Source of the DNA: Actinacidiphila guanduensis
GTDB lineage: Bacteria; Actinomycetota; Actinomycetes; Streptomycetales; Streptomycetaceae
Assembly: GCF_900103985.1 (NCBI RefSeq)
Contig: NZ_FNIE01000001.1
Coordinates: 124,001-188,000 of the forward strand
Length of the DNA: 64,000 nt
Direction of reading: 5' to 3'
Shown here in pieces: positions 16,661-26,400 of this stretch (position 1 is its first letter; each line of letters begins with the position of its first letter). The notes below the pieces were generated by a model. The model did not search any database. It was given only the letters and a program-made list of their open reading frames with translations, and was not told where the DNA came from. Both the position numbers and the translations under genes were made by a program.

Positions 16661-17440
16661 TCACCAGGTGGGGATCAGCCCGCCGTCGATCACCATGTCA
16701 CTGCCCGTGATGTTCCCGGCGCCCTCGCCGAGCAGGAACAGGACGAGGGCCGCGACCTCCTCGGGGCGGGAGAACCGGCCGGTCGGGCTCTGCTGGGCCG
16801 CCTGGTCGATCACCTCCTGGGGTGACAGGCCCGCGGCGCCGGAGACGGTCGCCGCGACCCCCTCCCCGCCCAGCCACAGATCCGTCCGCACGGGGCCGGG
16901 GCTGACCGTGTTGACCCGGATGCCGCGCGGCCCGACCTCCTTGGACAGGGCCTTGGAGAAGGCGACCAGGGCGGCCTTGCCCGCGCTGTAGTCGATGACC
17001 AGCGGGTCGGGCAGGGTGGCGTTCACGGAGGCGACGGTGACGATCGCCCCACGGCCCGCGTCCAGCATCCGCGGCAGCACCGCCCGGGTGGCCCGTACCG
17101 CGCTGAGCAGGTTGAGGTCGAGGGCGCGCCGCCAGTCGGCGTCCGTGACCGACAGGAAACCGCCGGTGCGGGCGGGGGCGGCGCCCACGTTGTTGACCAG
17201 GATGTCCACCCGGTCGCCCGCGGCAGCCGCCAGCCGTTCGGCGTCCTCGGTCCGCGTCAGGTCCGCCTCCACCCAGGTCAGCGCGCCCCCGCCGGCCAGT
17301 GCCTCCAGCTCGGGCGTGGCGGTCCGCGAGCCCGCGAGCACCCGGGCCCCGGCCTGGACGAGCGCCGTGGCGACGGCCAGCCCGATCCCCTTGCTGGCAC
17401 CCGTCACGATCGCGGTCTGCCCCCGCAGCGGTGTCTCCAT
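16661..17440 (-). CDS. Short-chain dehydrogenase/reductase (SDR)
   Basis: A 259-residue classical SDR oxidoreductase. It has the cofactor motif TGASKGIG (residues 14-21), the NNVG motif near residue 93, the catalytic Ser in VTVASVNA and the YSAGK Tyr-Lys pair near residue 155. The C-terminal GSDMVIDGGLIPTW is typical of the family. Asp at ADLTRTEDAERLA suggests recognition of the adenine, but NAD or NADP cannot be fixed from this. ATG 17440 gives the standard short N-terminus (METPLRGQTAIVTG); an in-frame upstream start at 17476 adds 12 residues and is less likely. It sits near, but is divergent from, the haloalkane dehalogenase, and a joint pathway is possible but unproven. Substrate unknown. 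Confidence 0.93.
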   Translation of the reverse strand: METPLRGQTAIVTGASKGIGLAVATALVQAGARVLAGSRTATPELEALAGGGALTWVEADLTRTEDAERLAAAAGDRVDILVNNVGAAPARTGGFLSVTDADWRRALDLNLLSAVRATRAVLPRMLDAGRGAIVTVASVNATLPDPLVIDYSAGKAALVAFSKALSKEVGPRGIRVNTVSPGPVRTDLWLGGEGVAATVSGAAGLSPQEVIDQAAQQSPTGRFSRPEEVAALVLFLLGEGAGNITGSDMVIDGGLIPTW

Positions 17441-17484
17441 GGCGGCCTGCTTTCTGGCAACGGCACCCCGCTGCACGGCTGGGT

Positions 17485-17590
17485 CGAATCGTCGCTGCCA
17501 TGATCCCGTACGCGGTGGCCGCGGGCATCATCGCGCGCACCCGGCTGCCGCGCCGCCTCGGTATCGGCCGGGCCGATCTGCTGCCTGCGG
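17485..17590 (+). pseudogene. Fragment similar to the membrane-protein gene at 19497
   Basis: The stretch around 17506-17570 matches 20201-20265 closely: GTACGCGGTGGCCGCG is identical and the next 40 bp differ at only a handful of positions. Translated, it reads [15 protein letters not shown] against ISYAVAASTIALTRL in the intact protein, then LGIGRADLL against AGIGVAGLL. There is no start, no flanking domains and no signal sequence, so it is a relic of a paralogous permease gene or a small duplication. The rest of the 17441-17812 gap, upstream of the dehalogenase, shows nothing else I can name. Confidence 0.55.
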
Positions 17591-17812
17591 ACGGTGATCC
17601 CATGGGGGCACATCCGATGCGCTCTACCCGTCCGCGGTATCCGGCGGCGTGGCGAACGCGCCCGCAGTACCGCCTACCTGAATCCTGGACCCGGTGATCA
17701 GCCGGGGGGCGGCCACGGCTCCCCCGGCTCAACGGCGTTCATCGCGGCCCGGGCTGGGCCACCGCCACCGGCCGCACAGCCGAGTTCTGCAGCGCATCTT
17801 GTGGAGGCAAGT

Positions 17813-18700
17813 GTGACGACCGACCGCCCCTACGCGGAAAAGAAGTTCGCGGAGATCAACGGGGTCCGGATGGCCTACATCGACGAGGGGGAAGGCGCGC
17901 CCATCGTCTTCCAGCACGGTAATCCCACCTCGTCCTACCTGTGGCGCAACGTGATGCCCCATCTGGAGGGACTGGGAAGGCTGATCGCCTGCGACCTCGT
18001 GGGCATGGGCGACTCCGGCCGGCTCTCCCCGTCCGGCCCGGACCGCTACTCCTACCAGGAGCAGCGCGATTACCTGTTCGCGCTCTGGGACCACCTGGAC
18101 CTGGGCGACGAGGTGGTGCTCGTCGTGCACGACTGGGGTTCCGCCCTCGGCTTCGACTGGGCCCACCAGCACCAGGACCGGATCGCCGGGATCGCCTACA
18201 TGGAAGCCATCGTGGCTCCGCGGACGTGGGAACAGTTCGAGGAGCAAGGCCGCGAGATCTTCCAGGGGTTCCGCTCCCCGGCAGGTGAGGCGATGGTGCT
18301 CACCGACAACGTGTTCGTCGAAAGGGTGCTTCCCGCGGGTGTTCTGCGGACTCTGACCGACGAGGAGATGGCCGTCTACCGGGCGCCCTACCTCACCCCG
18401 GGCGAGAGCCGCCGGCCCACGCTCAGCTGGCCGCGTCACCTGCCGATCGAGGGAGAGCCCGCCGACGTGGTCCGGATGGTCGAGGACTACGGCCGCTGGC
18501 TGGCCGGATCGGCGGTGCCCAAGCTGTTCATCAACGCGGAGCCCGGCGCGATCCTGACCGGAAGCCTTCGCGAGTTCTGCCGGTCGTGGCCGAAGCAGAC
18601 CGAGGTGACCGTGTCCGGGCGGCACTACGTCCAGGAGGACAGCCCGGATGAGATCGGCACCGCTGTCGCGGACTTCGTCCGGACCGTCCGCGGCGTCTGA
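17813..18700 (+). CDS. Haloalkane dehalogenase (alpha/beta hydrolase, HLD-II type)
   Basis: Cleaves carbon-halogen bonds of haloalkanes hydrolytically, giving an alcohol and halide; cytoplasmic. The 295-residue protein has all five residues expected for subfamily II (LinB/DhaA-like): halide-stabilising Asn37 in HGNPTSS and Trp108 in HDWGS, nucleophile Asp107, acid Glu131 in YMEAIVAP, and base His271 in [14 protein letters not shown]. The cap domain lies at about 132-210. GTG 17813 follows GGAGG (17803-17807) by 5 bp. Intact catalytic residues distinguish it from the many related hydrolases and esterases. The natural substrate is unknown. The MarR gene downstream may or may not regulate it. 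Confidence 0.93.
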   Translation: MTTDRPYAEKKFAEINGVRMAYIDEGEGAPIVFQHGNPTSSYLWRNVMPHLEGLGRLIACDLVGMGDSGRLSPSGPDRYSYQEQRDYLFALWDHLDLGDEVVLVVHDWGSALGFDWAHQHQDRIAGIAYMEAIVAPRTWEQFEEQGREIFQGFRSPAGEAMVLTDNVFVERVLPAGVLRTLTDEEMAVYRAPYLTPGESRRPTLSWPRHLPIEGEPADVVRMVEDYGRWLAGSAVPKLFINAEPGAILTGSLREFCRSWPKQTEVTVSGRHYVQEDSPDEIGTAVADFVRTVRGV

Positions 18701-18901
18701 GGAGCGGGCTCGGCGCCATGCCCCGGCCGCAGTCCGGCCGCCTTGAACTCCGCGATCCTGCCCGTGATCACGTCCACAGCCCGGTGCGGCCGCCGGCGCG
18801 CGCGTCGAGGAGACCCTGCGGGCGGCCGCTTCCTGACGGGGCCCGCGCGCGGGAGCCCGGCGCGCCTTGCCTTCCTCGGCCGCGAATGTAAGCATACGAG
18901 C

Positions 18902-19441
18902 ATGAGCCAGCACACTGATGATGCAGGTCGCGAGCCGGCCCGCGAGGCCGCGGAGCCGGCCGAGGCCGCCGAACCCGACATCCGCGTCGGCCCGGACGAC
19001 CTGTTCCGGCGCCGCGTCGGCTACGTCGTGCGCCGCTTCAACCAGGCCGTGCGCACCCTCGTGGAGGAGGGACTGCGACCGCTCGGGCTGACCACGAGCC
19101 AGTACGCGGTGCTGGCGATGCTCCAGCGCTACAGCGGCAGCACCAACGCGCAGCTGGCCCGGGTGCTCTCGGTCACGCCGCAGACCATGACCCGCATCCT
19201 TTCCGGCCTCATCGACTCCGGACTGGTCGAGCGGTACGCCAGCGCGCACCACGCCCGGGTCCGCCCGGCCCGGCTCACCGCGGCCGGTGAGGAACTGGTC
19301 GCCCGCGCCCACCCCGTCGTGGACGCGGCCGAGGACCGGCTGTTCGCCCCGCTCGACCCGCAGGCGAGGGCCCAGCTGCTCGACCATCTGTGGACATGCG
19401 CGGACGCCGTGCCCACCGACACCGTCTACGAGAACTTCTGA
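18902..19441 (+). CDS. MarR-family transcriptional regulator
   Basis: A 179-residue winged-helix regulator with an acidic, alanine/glutamate-rich N-terminal tail of about 30 residues, absent from most MarR proteins. The DNA-binding part is clear: LTTSQYAVLAMLQRYSGSTNAQLARVLSVTPQTMTRILSGLIDSGLVER (about residues 60-108), then the wing ARVRPARLTAAGEELV. ATG 18902 is preceded by a CATACG hexamer ending 3 bp upstream, so translation may begin at or near the 5' end of the mRNA. The membrane protein gene begins 55 bp downstream on the same strand and is the probable target and operon partner. The inducer is unknown. Confidence 0.9.
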   Translation: MSQHTDDAGREPAREAAEPAEAAEPDIRVGPDDLFRRRVGYVVRRFNQAVRTLVEEGLRPLGLTTSQYAVLAMLQRYSGSTNAQLARVLSVTPQTMTRILSGLIDSGLVERYASAHHARVRPARLTAAGEELVARAHPVVDAAEDRLFAPLDPQARAQLLDHLWTCADAVPTDTVYENF

Positions 19442-19496
19442 CGGCCCGCCGCCAGCCCCCTGCCGCGCCTGCTCGCACCCCACCCGAAAGACACCC

Positions 19497-20576
19497 ATGT
19501 CCGTGACCGGAACACCCACGCCGCATGCCGCCCCGCGGCGCAGCCCCTTCGCCGCCTCCCGGCCCGTCGCACGGTCCGCCGTGCTGCGGCCCCTGGCGAC
19601 CGGCCTCGCGGTGGCGGCCGCCTTCGTCGCCGTCTTCCTGGCCGCCCTCCACCACCCCACCCCGCACGGACTGCCGGTGGCCGTCACCGGTCCTTCGTCC
19701 TCCGTCACCGCCGTGGAACGCGGCCTGGACGCCGCCCAGCCCGGCGCCTTCCGCTTCACCTCCTACGGCGGGCCGGTCGCCGCGGCGCACGCCGTGGCCG
19801 CGCGCGACGTCTACGGCGCGCTCGACCTGGGCCCGGCCGGGACCGCCCGGGTCACCCTCGCGGGCGCCAACGGCCCGGGCGTCACCCAGACCCTGACCGC
19901 CGCCTTCACCGGTGCCGCGGCCCACCTCGGCGACCGCGTGACCGTCAGTGACGTCGCCCCGCTGCCCGCGGGCGACAGCCGCGGACTCGCCGTCTTCTCC
20001 TACGTCTTCGGCCTCGCGCTCAGCTCCTTCCTGTTCGCCATGGCCTTCCACCGCAGTGCGTCGGGCGCCTCCCTGCTGGTGCGCCTGACGGTCCCGCTGC
20101 TCTTCGCCGTCGTCAGCGGCACGATGCTCACTGCCGTCGCCGACGCCGGGTTCGGCGCGGTGACCGGGCATCCGTGGGCGGTGGCCGCGATATCGGCGGC
20201 GATCTCGTACGCGGTGGCCGCGAGCACCATCGCGCTCACCCGGCTCCTGCACGGCGCCGGCATCGGCGTGGCCGGGCTGCTCTTCATCGTCATCGGCAAC
20301 GCCACCAGCGGCGGCGCCCTCAACTGGCACTATCTGCCCGGCGGTTGGCGCTGGATCAGCCAGATGCTGCCGACCGGCGCGGGCGTCAGCGGCCTGCTCG
20401 ACGTGCAGTACTTCGGCTCGCGCCATCTCGGCCCGCTGCTGCTCGCGCTCGGCTTCTGGACCGCGGCGGCCCTCCTGCTGCTGGTCACGCTCCCGGCGCT
20501 GCGACTGGACATGGTCCACCGCCGCCACGCCGCCGAGGACGCCGCGCACGCGAGAGCGGTGGCCCCGGCGGCCTGA
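19497..20576 (+). CDS. Multi-pass membrane protein, ABC-2/YhgE-like (DUF3533-type)
   Basis: A 359-residue membrane protein. A first membrane helix at about residues 35-58 (PLATGLAVAAAFVAVFLAAL) is followed by an extracytoplasmic domain of about 110 residues (VAVTGPSSSVTAVERGLDAAQPGAF to DRVTVSDVAPLPAGDSRG). Five further hydrophobic helices run from about 165 to 335, ending in a positively charged tail. This is the layout of YhgE/Pip-type and DUF3533 proteins, which resemble ABC-2 permeases without a linked ATPase. It is co-directional with, and probably controlled by, the MarR gene 55 bp upstream. Drug or lipid export is a common guess for such pairs but is inference. A fragment of a similar gene lies at 17485. 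Confidence 0.8.
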   Translation: MSVTGTPTPHAAPRRSPFAASRPVARSAVLRPLATGLAVAAAFVAVFLAALHHPTPHGLPVAVTGPSSSVTAVERGLDAAQPGAFRFTSYGGPVAAAHAVAARDVYGALDLGPAGTARVTLAGANGPGVTQTLTAAFTGAAAHLGDRVTVSDVAPLPAGDSRGLAVFSYVFGLALSSFLFAMAFHRSASGASLLVRLTVPLLFAVVSGTMLTAVADAGFGAVTGHPWAVAAISAAISYAVAASTIALTRLLHGAGIGVAGLLFIVIGNATSGGALNWHYLPGGWRWISQMLPTGAGVSGLLDVQYFGSRHLGPLLLALGFWTAAALLLLVTLPALRLDMVHRRHAAEDAAHARAVAPAA

Positions 20577-20691
20577 GTCGCAACCCGCCGGTCGGGGCCC
20601 CGAGCTGCGCAGAGGCCCAGCCCTCGGATCCAGCGGGCGGTGCTCCGCTCCGGCCCCGGGGCCAGGCGATGGCCGGGCCGGTCAGGCGGGC

Positions 20692-21537
20692 TCACCCCAT
20701 GACGGATTTCGCGGAGTTCCACAGGACGCCGCGGTTGATCCGGTTCGGATGGAGGGCCACCATGCGCGCGTACAGGTCCTGATGCCCTGTGGCCTTCTCC
20801 GCGGCGGCGTCGAAGTCCTGGATGTAGCGGCGGGTGCGGGCGATGTCCTCGGGGCTGTCCGGGTCGCCGTCGCGCTTGTGCCCCGAGACGACGTGGGTGG
20901 GAGCGAGCCGTTCGACCGTGTCGAGGGCGTCGAGCCACTGCCTCCGGCCGGTGCCCTTGGACTCGGCGAGGTACATGTGCACGTCGCCGTAGACGACATC
21001 GCCGGCGACGACAAGGCCGACCGAGGGGACGTGCAGGACGCTGGAGCCGTCGGTGTCGGTGTGGCCCAACTCGATCGCCTGCAGCCGCTCCCCCTCCAAC
21101 TCGATCACGTTGTCGTCGCCGAGCGGCTCGGCGAGCACGTGGTGGGGGGAGATCTGGCCGGGGAAGCGGGGGTCCCAGAACCCGTCGAACCAGCGCGGGC
21201 CGTATTGGGCGGCCATGGACTCCACGACGCCGGCGGTGGCCACGAGCTTCGCGGCCGGGAAGCGTTCGAGCAGGGCGGGGGCACCGAAGAAGTGGTCGCC
21301 GTGCGCGTGGGTGACGAAGATCGTGGTGAGGTTCTTGCCGGTGGCAGCCACCCGCTCGGCCAAGGCGCGGGACTCCTCCATGGTCATCAGCGGGTCCACC
21401 AGCACGGCGTCGCGCTCGCCGTGGATGAGGGTCGAGGCGGTCGGGGACCACATGCGGCGCGCCTCGCCCGGCGGCAGGTCGTCGGAGACGGCCGGCTTCG
21501 ACGGCGCCACGTGCACGGTGTAGTCGAGAGTGGTCAT
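20692..21537 (-). CDS. MBL-fold metallo-hydrolase
   Basis: A 281-residue metallo-beta-lactamase-fold hydrolase. The zinc-binding motif HAHGDH (in TIFVTHAHGDHFFG, about residues 75-80) is complete. The later ligands are plausible at His in ELGHTDTDGSS, Asp in VVAGDVVYGD and His in VVSGHKRDGD. Length is normal for a single-domain MBL protein. It may cleave a lactone, thioester or phosphodiester; the sequence does not decide. A 22-bp operator just upstream (21592-21613) is almost the same as the one before the Rrf2 gene, so the Rrf2 protein probably controls it. ATG 21537 gives MTTLDYTVHVAPSKP. Confidence 0.92.
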   Translation of the reverse strand: MTTLDYTVHVAPSKPAVSDDLPPGEARRMWSPTASTLIHGERDAVLVDPLMTMEESRALAERVAATGKNLTTIFVTHAHGDHFFGAPALLERFPAAKLVATAGVVESMAAQYGPRWFDGFWDPRFPGQISPHHVLAEPLGDDNVIELEGERLQAIELGHTDTDGSSVLHVPSVGLVVAGDVVYGDVHMYLAESKGTGRRQWLDALDTVERLAPTHVVSGHKRDGDPDSPEDIARTRRYIQDFDAAAEKATGHQDLYARMVALHPNRINRGVLWNSAKSVMG

Positions 21538-21591
21538 GTGCTGCTCCTTGGCTCGATGCGCGGTCCCGGCGGGTGCGGGCGCGCTTCTGGA

Positions 21592-21613
21592 TGTAACTTC
21601 AACTGTTACGACA
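21592..21613. promoter_or_regulatory. Rrf2 operator copy upstream of the MBL hydrolase gene
   Basis: The site has GTAAC (21593-21597) and GTTAC (21605-21609) inverted half-sites. It matches the Rrf2-gene site (22119-22140) at 16 of 22 positions: TGTAACT and GTTACGACA are identical in both and only the 6-bp centre differs. It lies 55 bp upstream of ATG 21537. Confidence 0.7.
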
Positions 21614-21673
21614 ATGGGCATATAACGGCAGCGGGAGGGGCTCCGGCACGGTCAGAGGACACCCAGAGGACGG

Positions 21674-22105
21674 TCAGGGGACCGCCAGGGAATCCCGCAC
21701 CACGTCGGCCACACTGGTGCGGGCCAATTGCGCGCGCAGCGCCTCCTCCGCGTCACCGTAGACGGGGGCGAGCGCTGAGCGGATGCCGTGGCCCACCGGG
21801 CATTCCTGGTTCGGTTCGGCGGGATGCAGCGCGAACAGCGGGGCCTCCTCGACCGCCCGGTACACCTCGGCCAGACTGATCGACTCCGCCGGCCGCGCCA
21901 GACGCCAGCCGGCCCCGGCGCCGCGCCGGGATTCGACCAGGCCCGCCTCGCGCAACTCGCCGAGCAGACGGCGGATCACCACCGCGTTGGTGTTGACGCT
22001 GTTCGCGATCTGCTCGGACGTTGCCACCTCGCCGCCCATCCGCCGGTTCAGCTCGATCCAGGCCAGCGCATGCGCGGCAACGGTGAGCCTGCTGTTCGCT
22101 CCCAT
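21674..22105 (-). CDS. Rrf2-family transcriptional regulator
   Basis: A 143-residue winged-helix regulator of the Rrf2 family. The N-terminus NSRLTVAAHALAWIELN, the recognition region TSEQIANSVNTNAVVIRRLLGELREAGLVESRRGAGAGWRLARP and the dimerisation helix SLAEVYRAVEE are all typical. Only one cysteine is present (NQECPVGHG), so it lacks the three-cysteine iron-sulfur site of IscR or NsrR and is closer to YwnA-type members. ATG 22105 is supported by AGGAGG 5 bp upstream (22116-22111). It precedes the MBL gene on the same strand, and near-identical palindromes lie before both, which indicates autoregulation plus control of MBL. Confidence 0.92.
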   Translation of the reverse strand: MGANSRLTVAAHALAWIELNRRMGGEVATSEQIANSVNTNAVVIRRLLGELREAGLVESRRGAGAGWRLARPAESISLAEVYRAVEEAPLFALHPAEPNQECPVGHGIRSALAPVYGDAEEALRAQLARTSVADVVRDSLAVP

Positions 22106-22118
22106 CCCCACCTCCTGA

Positions 22119-22140
22119 TGTAACTGTAGCAGTTACGACA
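22119..22140. promoter_or_regulatory. Rrf2 operator copy upstream of its own gene
   Basis: GTAACTG (22120-22126) and CAGTTAC (22130-22136) form a perfect inverted repeat around TAG. The site continues with GACA as in the second copy at 21592. It ends next to the Shine-Dalgarno region of the Rrf2 gene, fitting repression of its own synthesis. Confidence 0.7.
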
Positions 22141-22320
22141 GGCTTTCCGCGCGGGTTCCCCGCATCGAATCCGTCGTGCCGACGCCGGTCGGCGCTCCTG
22201 CCGGCGGTGGCACCGGCCGCCCACGACGTCGCACAGGTGACCCCAGCGGAAGGACGCCGCTCGACGGGAAAAGGCCGGCCCGGCCGCAGGGCCCCCTTCG
22301 AGCGGGCCGACCCACCCCGC

Positions 22321-23310
22321 TCAGATCCAGCCGCGGCGGGCGGCCGCCAGGGCGGCCTGGAAGCGCGTGGTGGCGCCCAGCTCCGTCAGGAGGCGGTGGA
22401 TGCGGCGCTGGGTGGTGCGCGCGCTCCAGCCCTGGGTGCGGGCGATGGCCGCGTCGGTCAGGCCGGAGGTGAGCAGGGTGAGCAGGGCCCGCGTCTCGGA
22501 ATCGGGGCCGCCCTCCGGCGCGGCGGCGTCGTCCTGGCCGCCCCCGGGCCGGGCGGCCAGGACGACGGCCCGCTCCCACTCGGCCTCGAAGAGCGCCTCC
22601 AGCGCGGTGAGCATCGGCGAGCGGTGCACGAGGTAGGCGGCGGCGTGGCCGCCCGGCGCGAGGCTGAACGGGATCAGCGCGGCCTGGTCGTCGCAGATGA
22701 CGAGCTTGAGCGGCAGCTCGCCGCGGACCCTGGCCTGCTCCCCCGCGCGCACGCTCGGCAGGATGTCGCCGGCCAGCCGCCCCGGCCAGGCCACGGCCTC
22801 GCGCGAGTAGATGACGCGGTGGACGACGCCGCCGCGCTGCCGGGCCACCTGCTGCTCCAGGTTCGCGCCCGGCCGGTTGACGTACGGGGGGCGATCGAAG
22901 GCGCGGACCTCGCCGCGGGCCTGGGCGGTGAGCCGGTGCGCGGCCTGGCTGATCTCCTCGATGTCGCTGAGGAGTTCGACGGCGATGTCCGGGCGGCTGA
23001 TCCGGGTGGCCTCGCGGTGGGCGTCGGCGAGCCGCTGCACCAGCGAGCGGGCCGCGTCCAGGCGGTGCTCGTGCTCCTGGATGAGGGCGGTGACGGCGGC
23101 CTCGGGCGGGTTGGCGGTGTAGCGGACCGGGCGGGTGCCGCTGCGGGTGGCCAGGCCGCGGCCGACGAGGTCGGCGAGCGCGCGGGTGGCCGCGGCGGTG
23201 GAGATCCCGCGGCCGCGGGCGAGTTCGGCGGCGGCGGACCGGGGGCGGCCGACGAGCGCGAGGTAGACGTGCTGTGTTTCGTCCGCGAGTCCCAGGACGT
23301 TGAGTTCCAT
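22321..23310 (-). CDS. TrmB-like / LuxR-type C-terminal helix-turn-helix regulator
   Basis: A 329-residue regulator with two DNA-binding parts. The N-terminus (residues about 1-75) is a TrmB-like winged helix (LGLADETQHVYLALVGRPRSAAAELARGRGISTAAATRALADLVGRGL). The middle is a sensor region with a PLD-like or TrmB-type fold, including VIYSREAV. The last 65 residues are a LuxR-type helix-turn-helix (LLTLLTSGLTDAAIARTQGWSARTTQRRIHRLLTELGATTRFQAAL). This architecture is common in Streptomyces. ATG 23310 (MELNVLGL) is the usual start for the family. It is divergent from the large secreted subtilase-like gene, separated by 170 bp, so that gene is the first candidate target. Confidence 0.88.
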   Translation of the reverse strand: MELNVLGLADETQHVYLALVGRPRSAAAELARGRGISTAAATRALADLVGRGLATRSGTRPVRYTANPPEAAVTALIQEHEHRLDAARSLVQRLADAHREATRISRPDIAVELLSDIEEISQAAHRLTAQARGEVRAFDRPPYVNRPGANLEQQVARQRGGVVHRVIYSREAVAWPGRLAGDILPSVRAGEQARVRGELPLKLVICDDQAALIPFSLAPGGHAAAYLVHRSPMLTALEALFEAEWERAVVLAARPGGGQDDAAAPEGGPDSETRALLTLLTSGLTDAAIARTQGWSARTTQRRIHRLLTELGATTRFQAALAAARRGWI

Positions 23311-23480
23311 CGATTCTCCGAACTCCCCGTGGCGGCCCGCCGCCACCTGGCAGATTCCGGCCAGGCGGACCATCTTGCCTGCTCACGCCGGACGTTGGCA
23401 TCTTCCCTCATCAGGGTGTGGTGCGGCGGGCCGTCAGCGGGCCGTCGCCTGCGCGCCATCTCCTCGCCGAAAGGTGTTCG

Positions 23481-26400
23481 ATGCACCGGTTGTCCCTCCC
23501 GGGCCGGACCTCCGCCGCCGTCGCCGCTGTCCTCGCGGCCGCCGCCACGGTCGCCGCCGGTCTCGCCGTGCCGTCGCCAGCCGCGGCCGCCGGCCCGCCG
23601 CCCAAGCCCCGCCTGGCGCAGACGGCGCCGAAACCGCCGAAGCCGCCCGCGCAGCACTCCGGGCAGGTGCCGGGGCAGGTGCTGGTGACCCTGGACCCGG
23701 GTACCACGGTGACCGGCGGCCGGATCGCGAGCAGCCGCGCGGCCGCGCTCGCCCCCGACACCAGCAGCAGCGCCCTGGACGCCAGGCTCAAGGCGGTCGG
23801 CGCAGTCTCGCTGCGACCGCTGCTGCCCGGCGCGTCCGCCGCCGACACGAGCGCGCTCACCGGCGCCGCCCGCTCCCGCCTGGGCGCCGGCGCGGCCGAC
23901 CTGGGCCGTACGTACGTGGTGCAGACCCGGCAGAAGGACGCCGCCGCGGTGGCCGGGGAACTCGCCGGTATCTCCGGTGTCGAAGCGGTGGAGCCCGACC
24001 GCTACGTCAACACCATGACGAGCGGCGGGTCACCGCTCTCCCCGACAACGCTGTCAGCCGCCCGCACCCAAGCCTCGCGGAAGCCCGCCGCCCCCACCTC
24101 GTCATCCGCCGTGCCGGACAACTACGCGCTGTCGTCCTCCGCCCAGCCGTTCCTGAACGCGGGCGGGGTGGACGCGGTGGGCGCCTTCGGCCTGCTGCAG
24201 GACGGGTACGGGCAGCAGCCAGGGGCCGGCGAGACGATCACCAACGTCTCCATCGGCGACCTCACCGACCAGTCGATGGCCGACGCGGGCGACTCCTACG
24301 TGCAGACCAACGGGCCGACCACGGTGCTCCGGGACGGCCACCGCTACCTCGACCTGCCCTCCATGCCGCTGATCCCCACCTACGTGGCCACGGACGCCGG
24401 CGGCCTGGACGCCTCGGCCGCCACCGAGGACCAGGACCCCTCGCTCGACGAGGTGATGCTCGACTTCGGCGTCATGGCCCCGCTGCCGCACGACCGGCAG
24501 CGCGCGGACGCGACCGGCTCGGGCTACACCGACCTGCTGGGCATCGCGCCCGGCGCCAACTACCGCCTGGTGGTGCCGCAGCAGCCCACGACCGACCGGA
24601 TCGCCGGGGCGCTGCTGGCCGCCGCGAACCAGTCGCCCAGGCCCGACGTGATCACCGCGAGCCTCGGCTTCGGCACCGACGCCCAGGGGCTGCCCGGCCG
24701 GTACCTGGAGGACGACCCGGTGATCCGCTCGGTGGTCGCCTCGATCGTGCAGCGCGACCACATCGTGGTCGCCATCTCCTCCAACGACGGCACTCGCCTC
24801 TACACGCCCGCGCCGGTCGGCCCCGACGGCGGCAGCACGCCCACCGACCTGGCCGGCCACGGCGCCGCCACCACGATCGACGACGACGCGGCCACCACCG
24901 CGCCCACCGAGGTGCCCGACTCCGGCGCGATAGCCGCCGGCGGCACCACCCTGGACGACACCCTCGCCCAGGGCACCGACGGCCCGGCGACCGTGGCCGA
25001 GACCCGGATCAGCGGCTTCGGCTCCTTCTCCTCCGGGTTCGGCAGCCGGATCGACCTGTCGGCGCCGAGCGACAACATCGTCGCCTTCTCGCACACCCCC
25101 GGCGGCGCCCCGCAGGACGTCTCGCTCGCCCTCAACGGCGGCACCTCGGCCTCCGCGCCCGAGATCGCCGCGGCCGCCGCGGTGGTGCTGCAGGCCGGGC
25201 GGCTCGGCGGGCACCGGCTGACGCCCGAGCAGGTCCGCCAGGTGCTGGAGCACACCGGCCGCGCGGTCCCCACCCCGCCGCAGATCGACCGGCAGCTCCA
25301 GGTCGGCCCGCAGATCGACGTGACGGCTGCGGCCGAACAGGCCCTCGACGCCCACGGGCCCGCCCGCCCGCAGCTGCTGCGGGTCTCGGTCGCCCACCGG
25401 GTGATCCAGGGCGGCCTGGGCGGCGAATTCCTGGAGACCACCGACCCGGACCGGATCGACCTGGGCGACATGGCCTCGGGCGGCACCGGCGAGGGCCTGG
25501 TCGGCCCGGTCACCTTCGCCGGCGACGTCACCGGCCTCGGCGCGGGCAACACCACCTACCGCCTCACCGTCGGCAGCACCGTCTTCACCTCCACCACCCC
25601 CGCGATCCGGGTGACGCCCCGTCAACTCCTCGCCGCGGCAGGACTTTCCGTGATCTCCGGCAGCGACCGGCAGCTGACCTACACCTACGCGGTGGTCACC
25701 GCGGGGCGGACGGTCGCCAGTCAGAAGCGCACCCTGACGGTGGGCCCGAGCGACGGCACCTACGCCGAAGCGGCGGCCCCGAAGGCGCCCGCGACGGTGG
25801 CCGCCGGGCACGCGGTCACGGTCTCCTACGACCTGACCGGCGTGGCCGGCACCAGCTCGCCCGAGCTGGTCGTCTCCGGCGTCGGGCACTGGAACCCGGT
25901 GCTCGGCCCGGTCTTCTCCGCCGCCTGGCACCAGGACCTGACCGACACCAAGGGCACGGTGACGATCCCCGCGTCGGCCTTCGACGGCGGGGGCGGCCTG
26001 TACGGCATCGGCATCGCGCAGTCCGGCTTCGGCGGCAGCCCGCAGTTCGTGCAGTGGAGCGAGTTCGCCCCCGTGCGGGTGGCCGGCGCCACCGGGCAGC
26101 GGGCGGCCGCGCCGCGGCTGACCGGGCACGACGGCGCCACCGGGTACACCGCCGAGGTCACCCGCGGCGCCCCCGGCTTCACCCTGCACTACGACGCCAC
26201 GGCCGTGCCCGGCGCCCGCTACGCCGAGGTGGAGTTCTCCGCACCCGGGCCCACGACGTCCGGCTCCGTCAACACCTTCACCAACACCAACGGCACGCAG
26301 CTCGACTCCGACGGCATCGACACGCCCTCCACCGCCCACCAGGTGCTCCCTGCCGCCTCGGGCAGCGTCAAGCTGGACGCGCTGAAGGCGGGCCTGGCCA

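Noticed and set aside
18701..18901. A possible gene fragment between the dehalogenase and MarR genes
   Set aside because: A minus-strand stretch reads AVDVITGRIAEFKAAGLRPG, but no start or known family is evident and it is too short to support.
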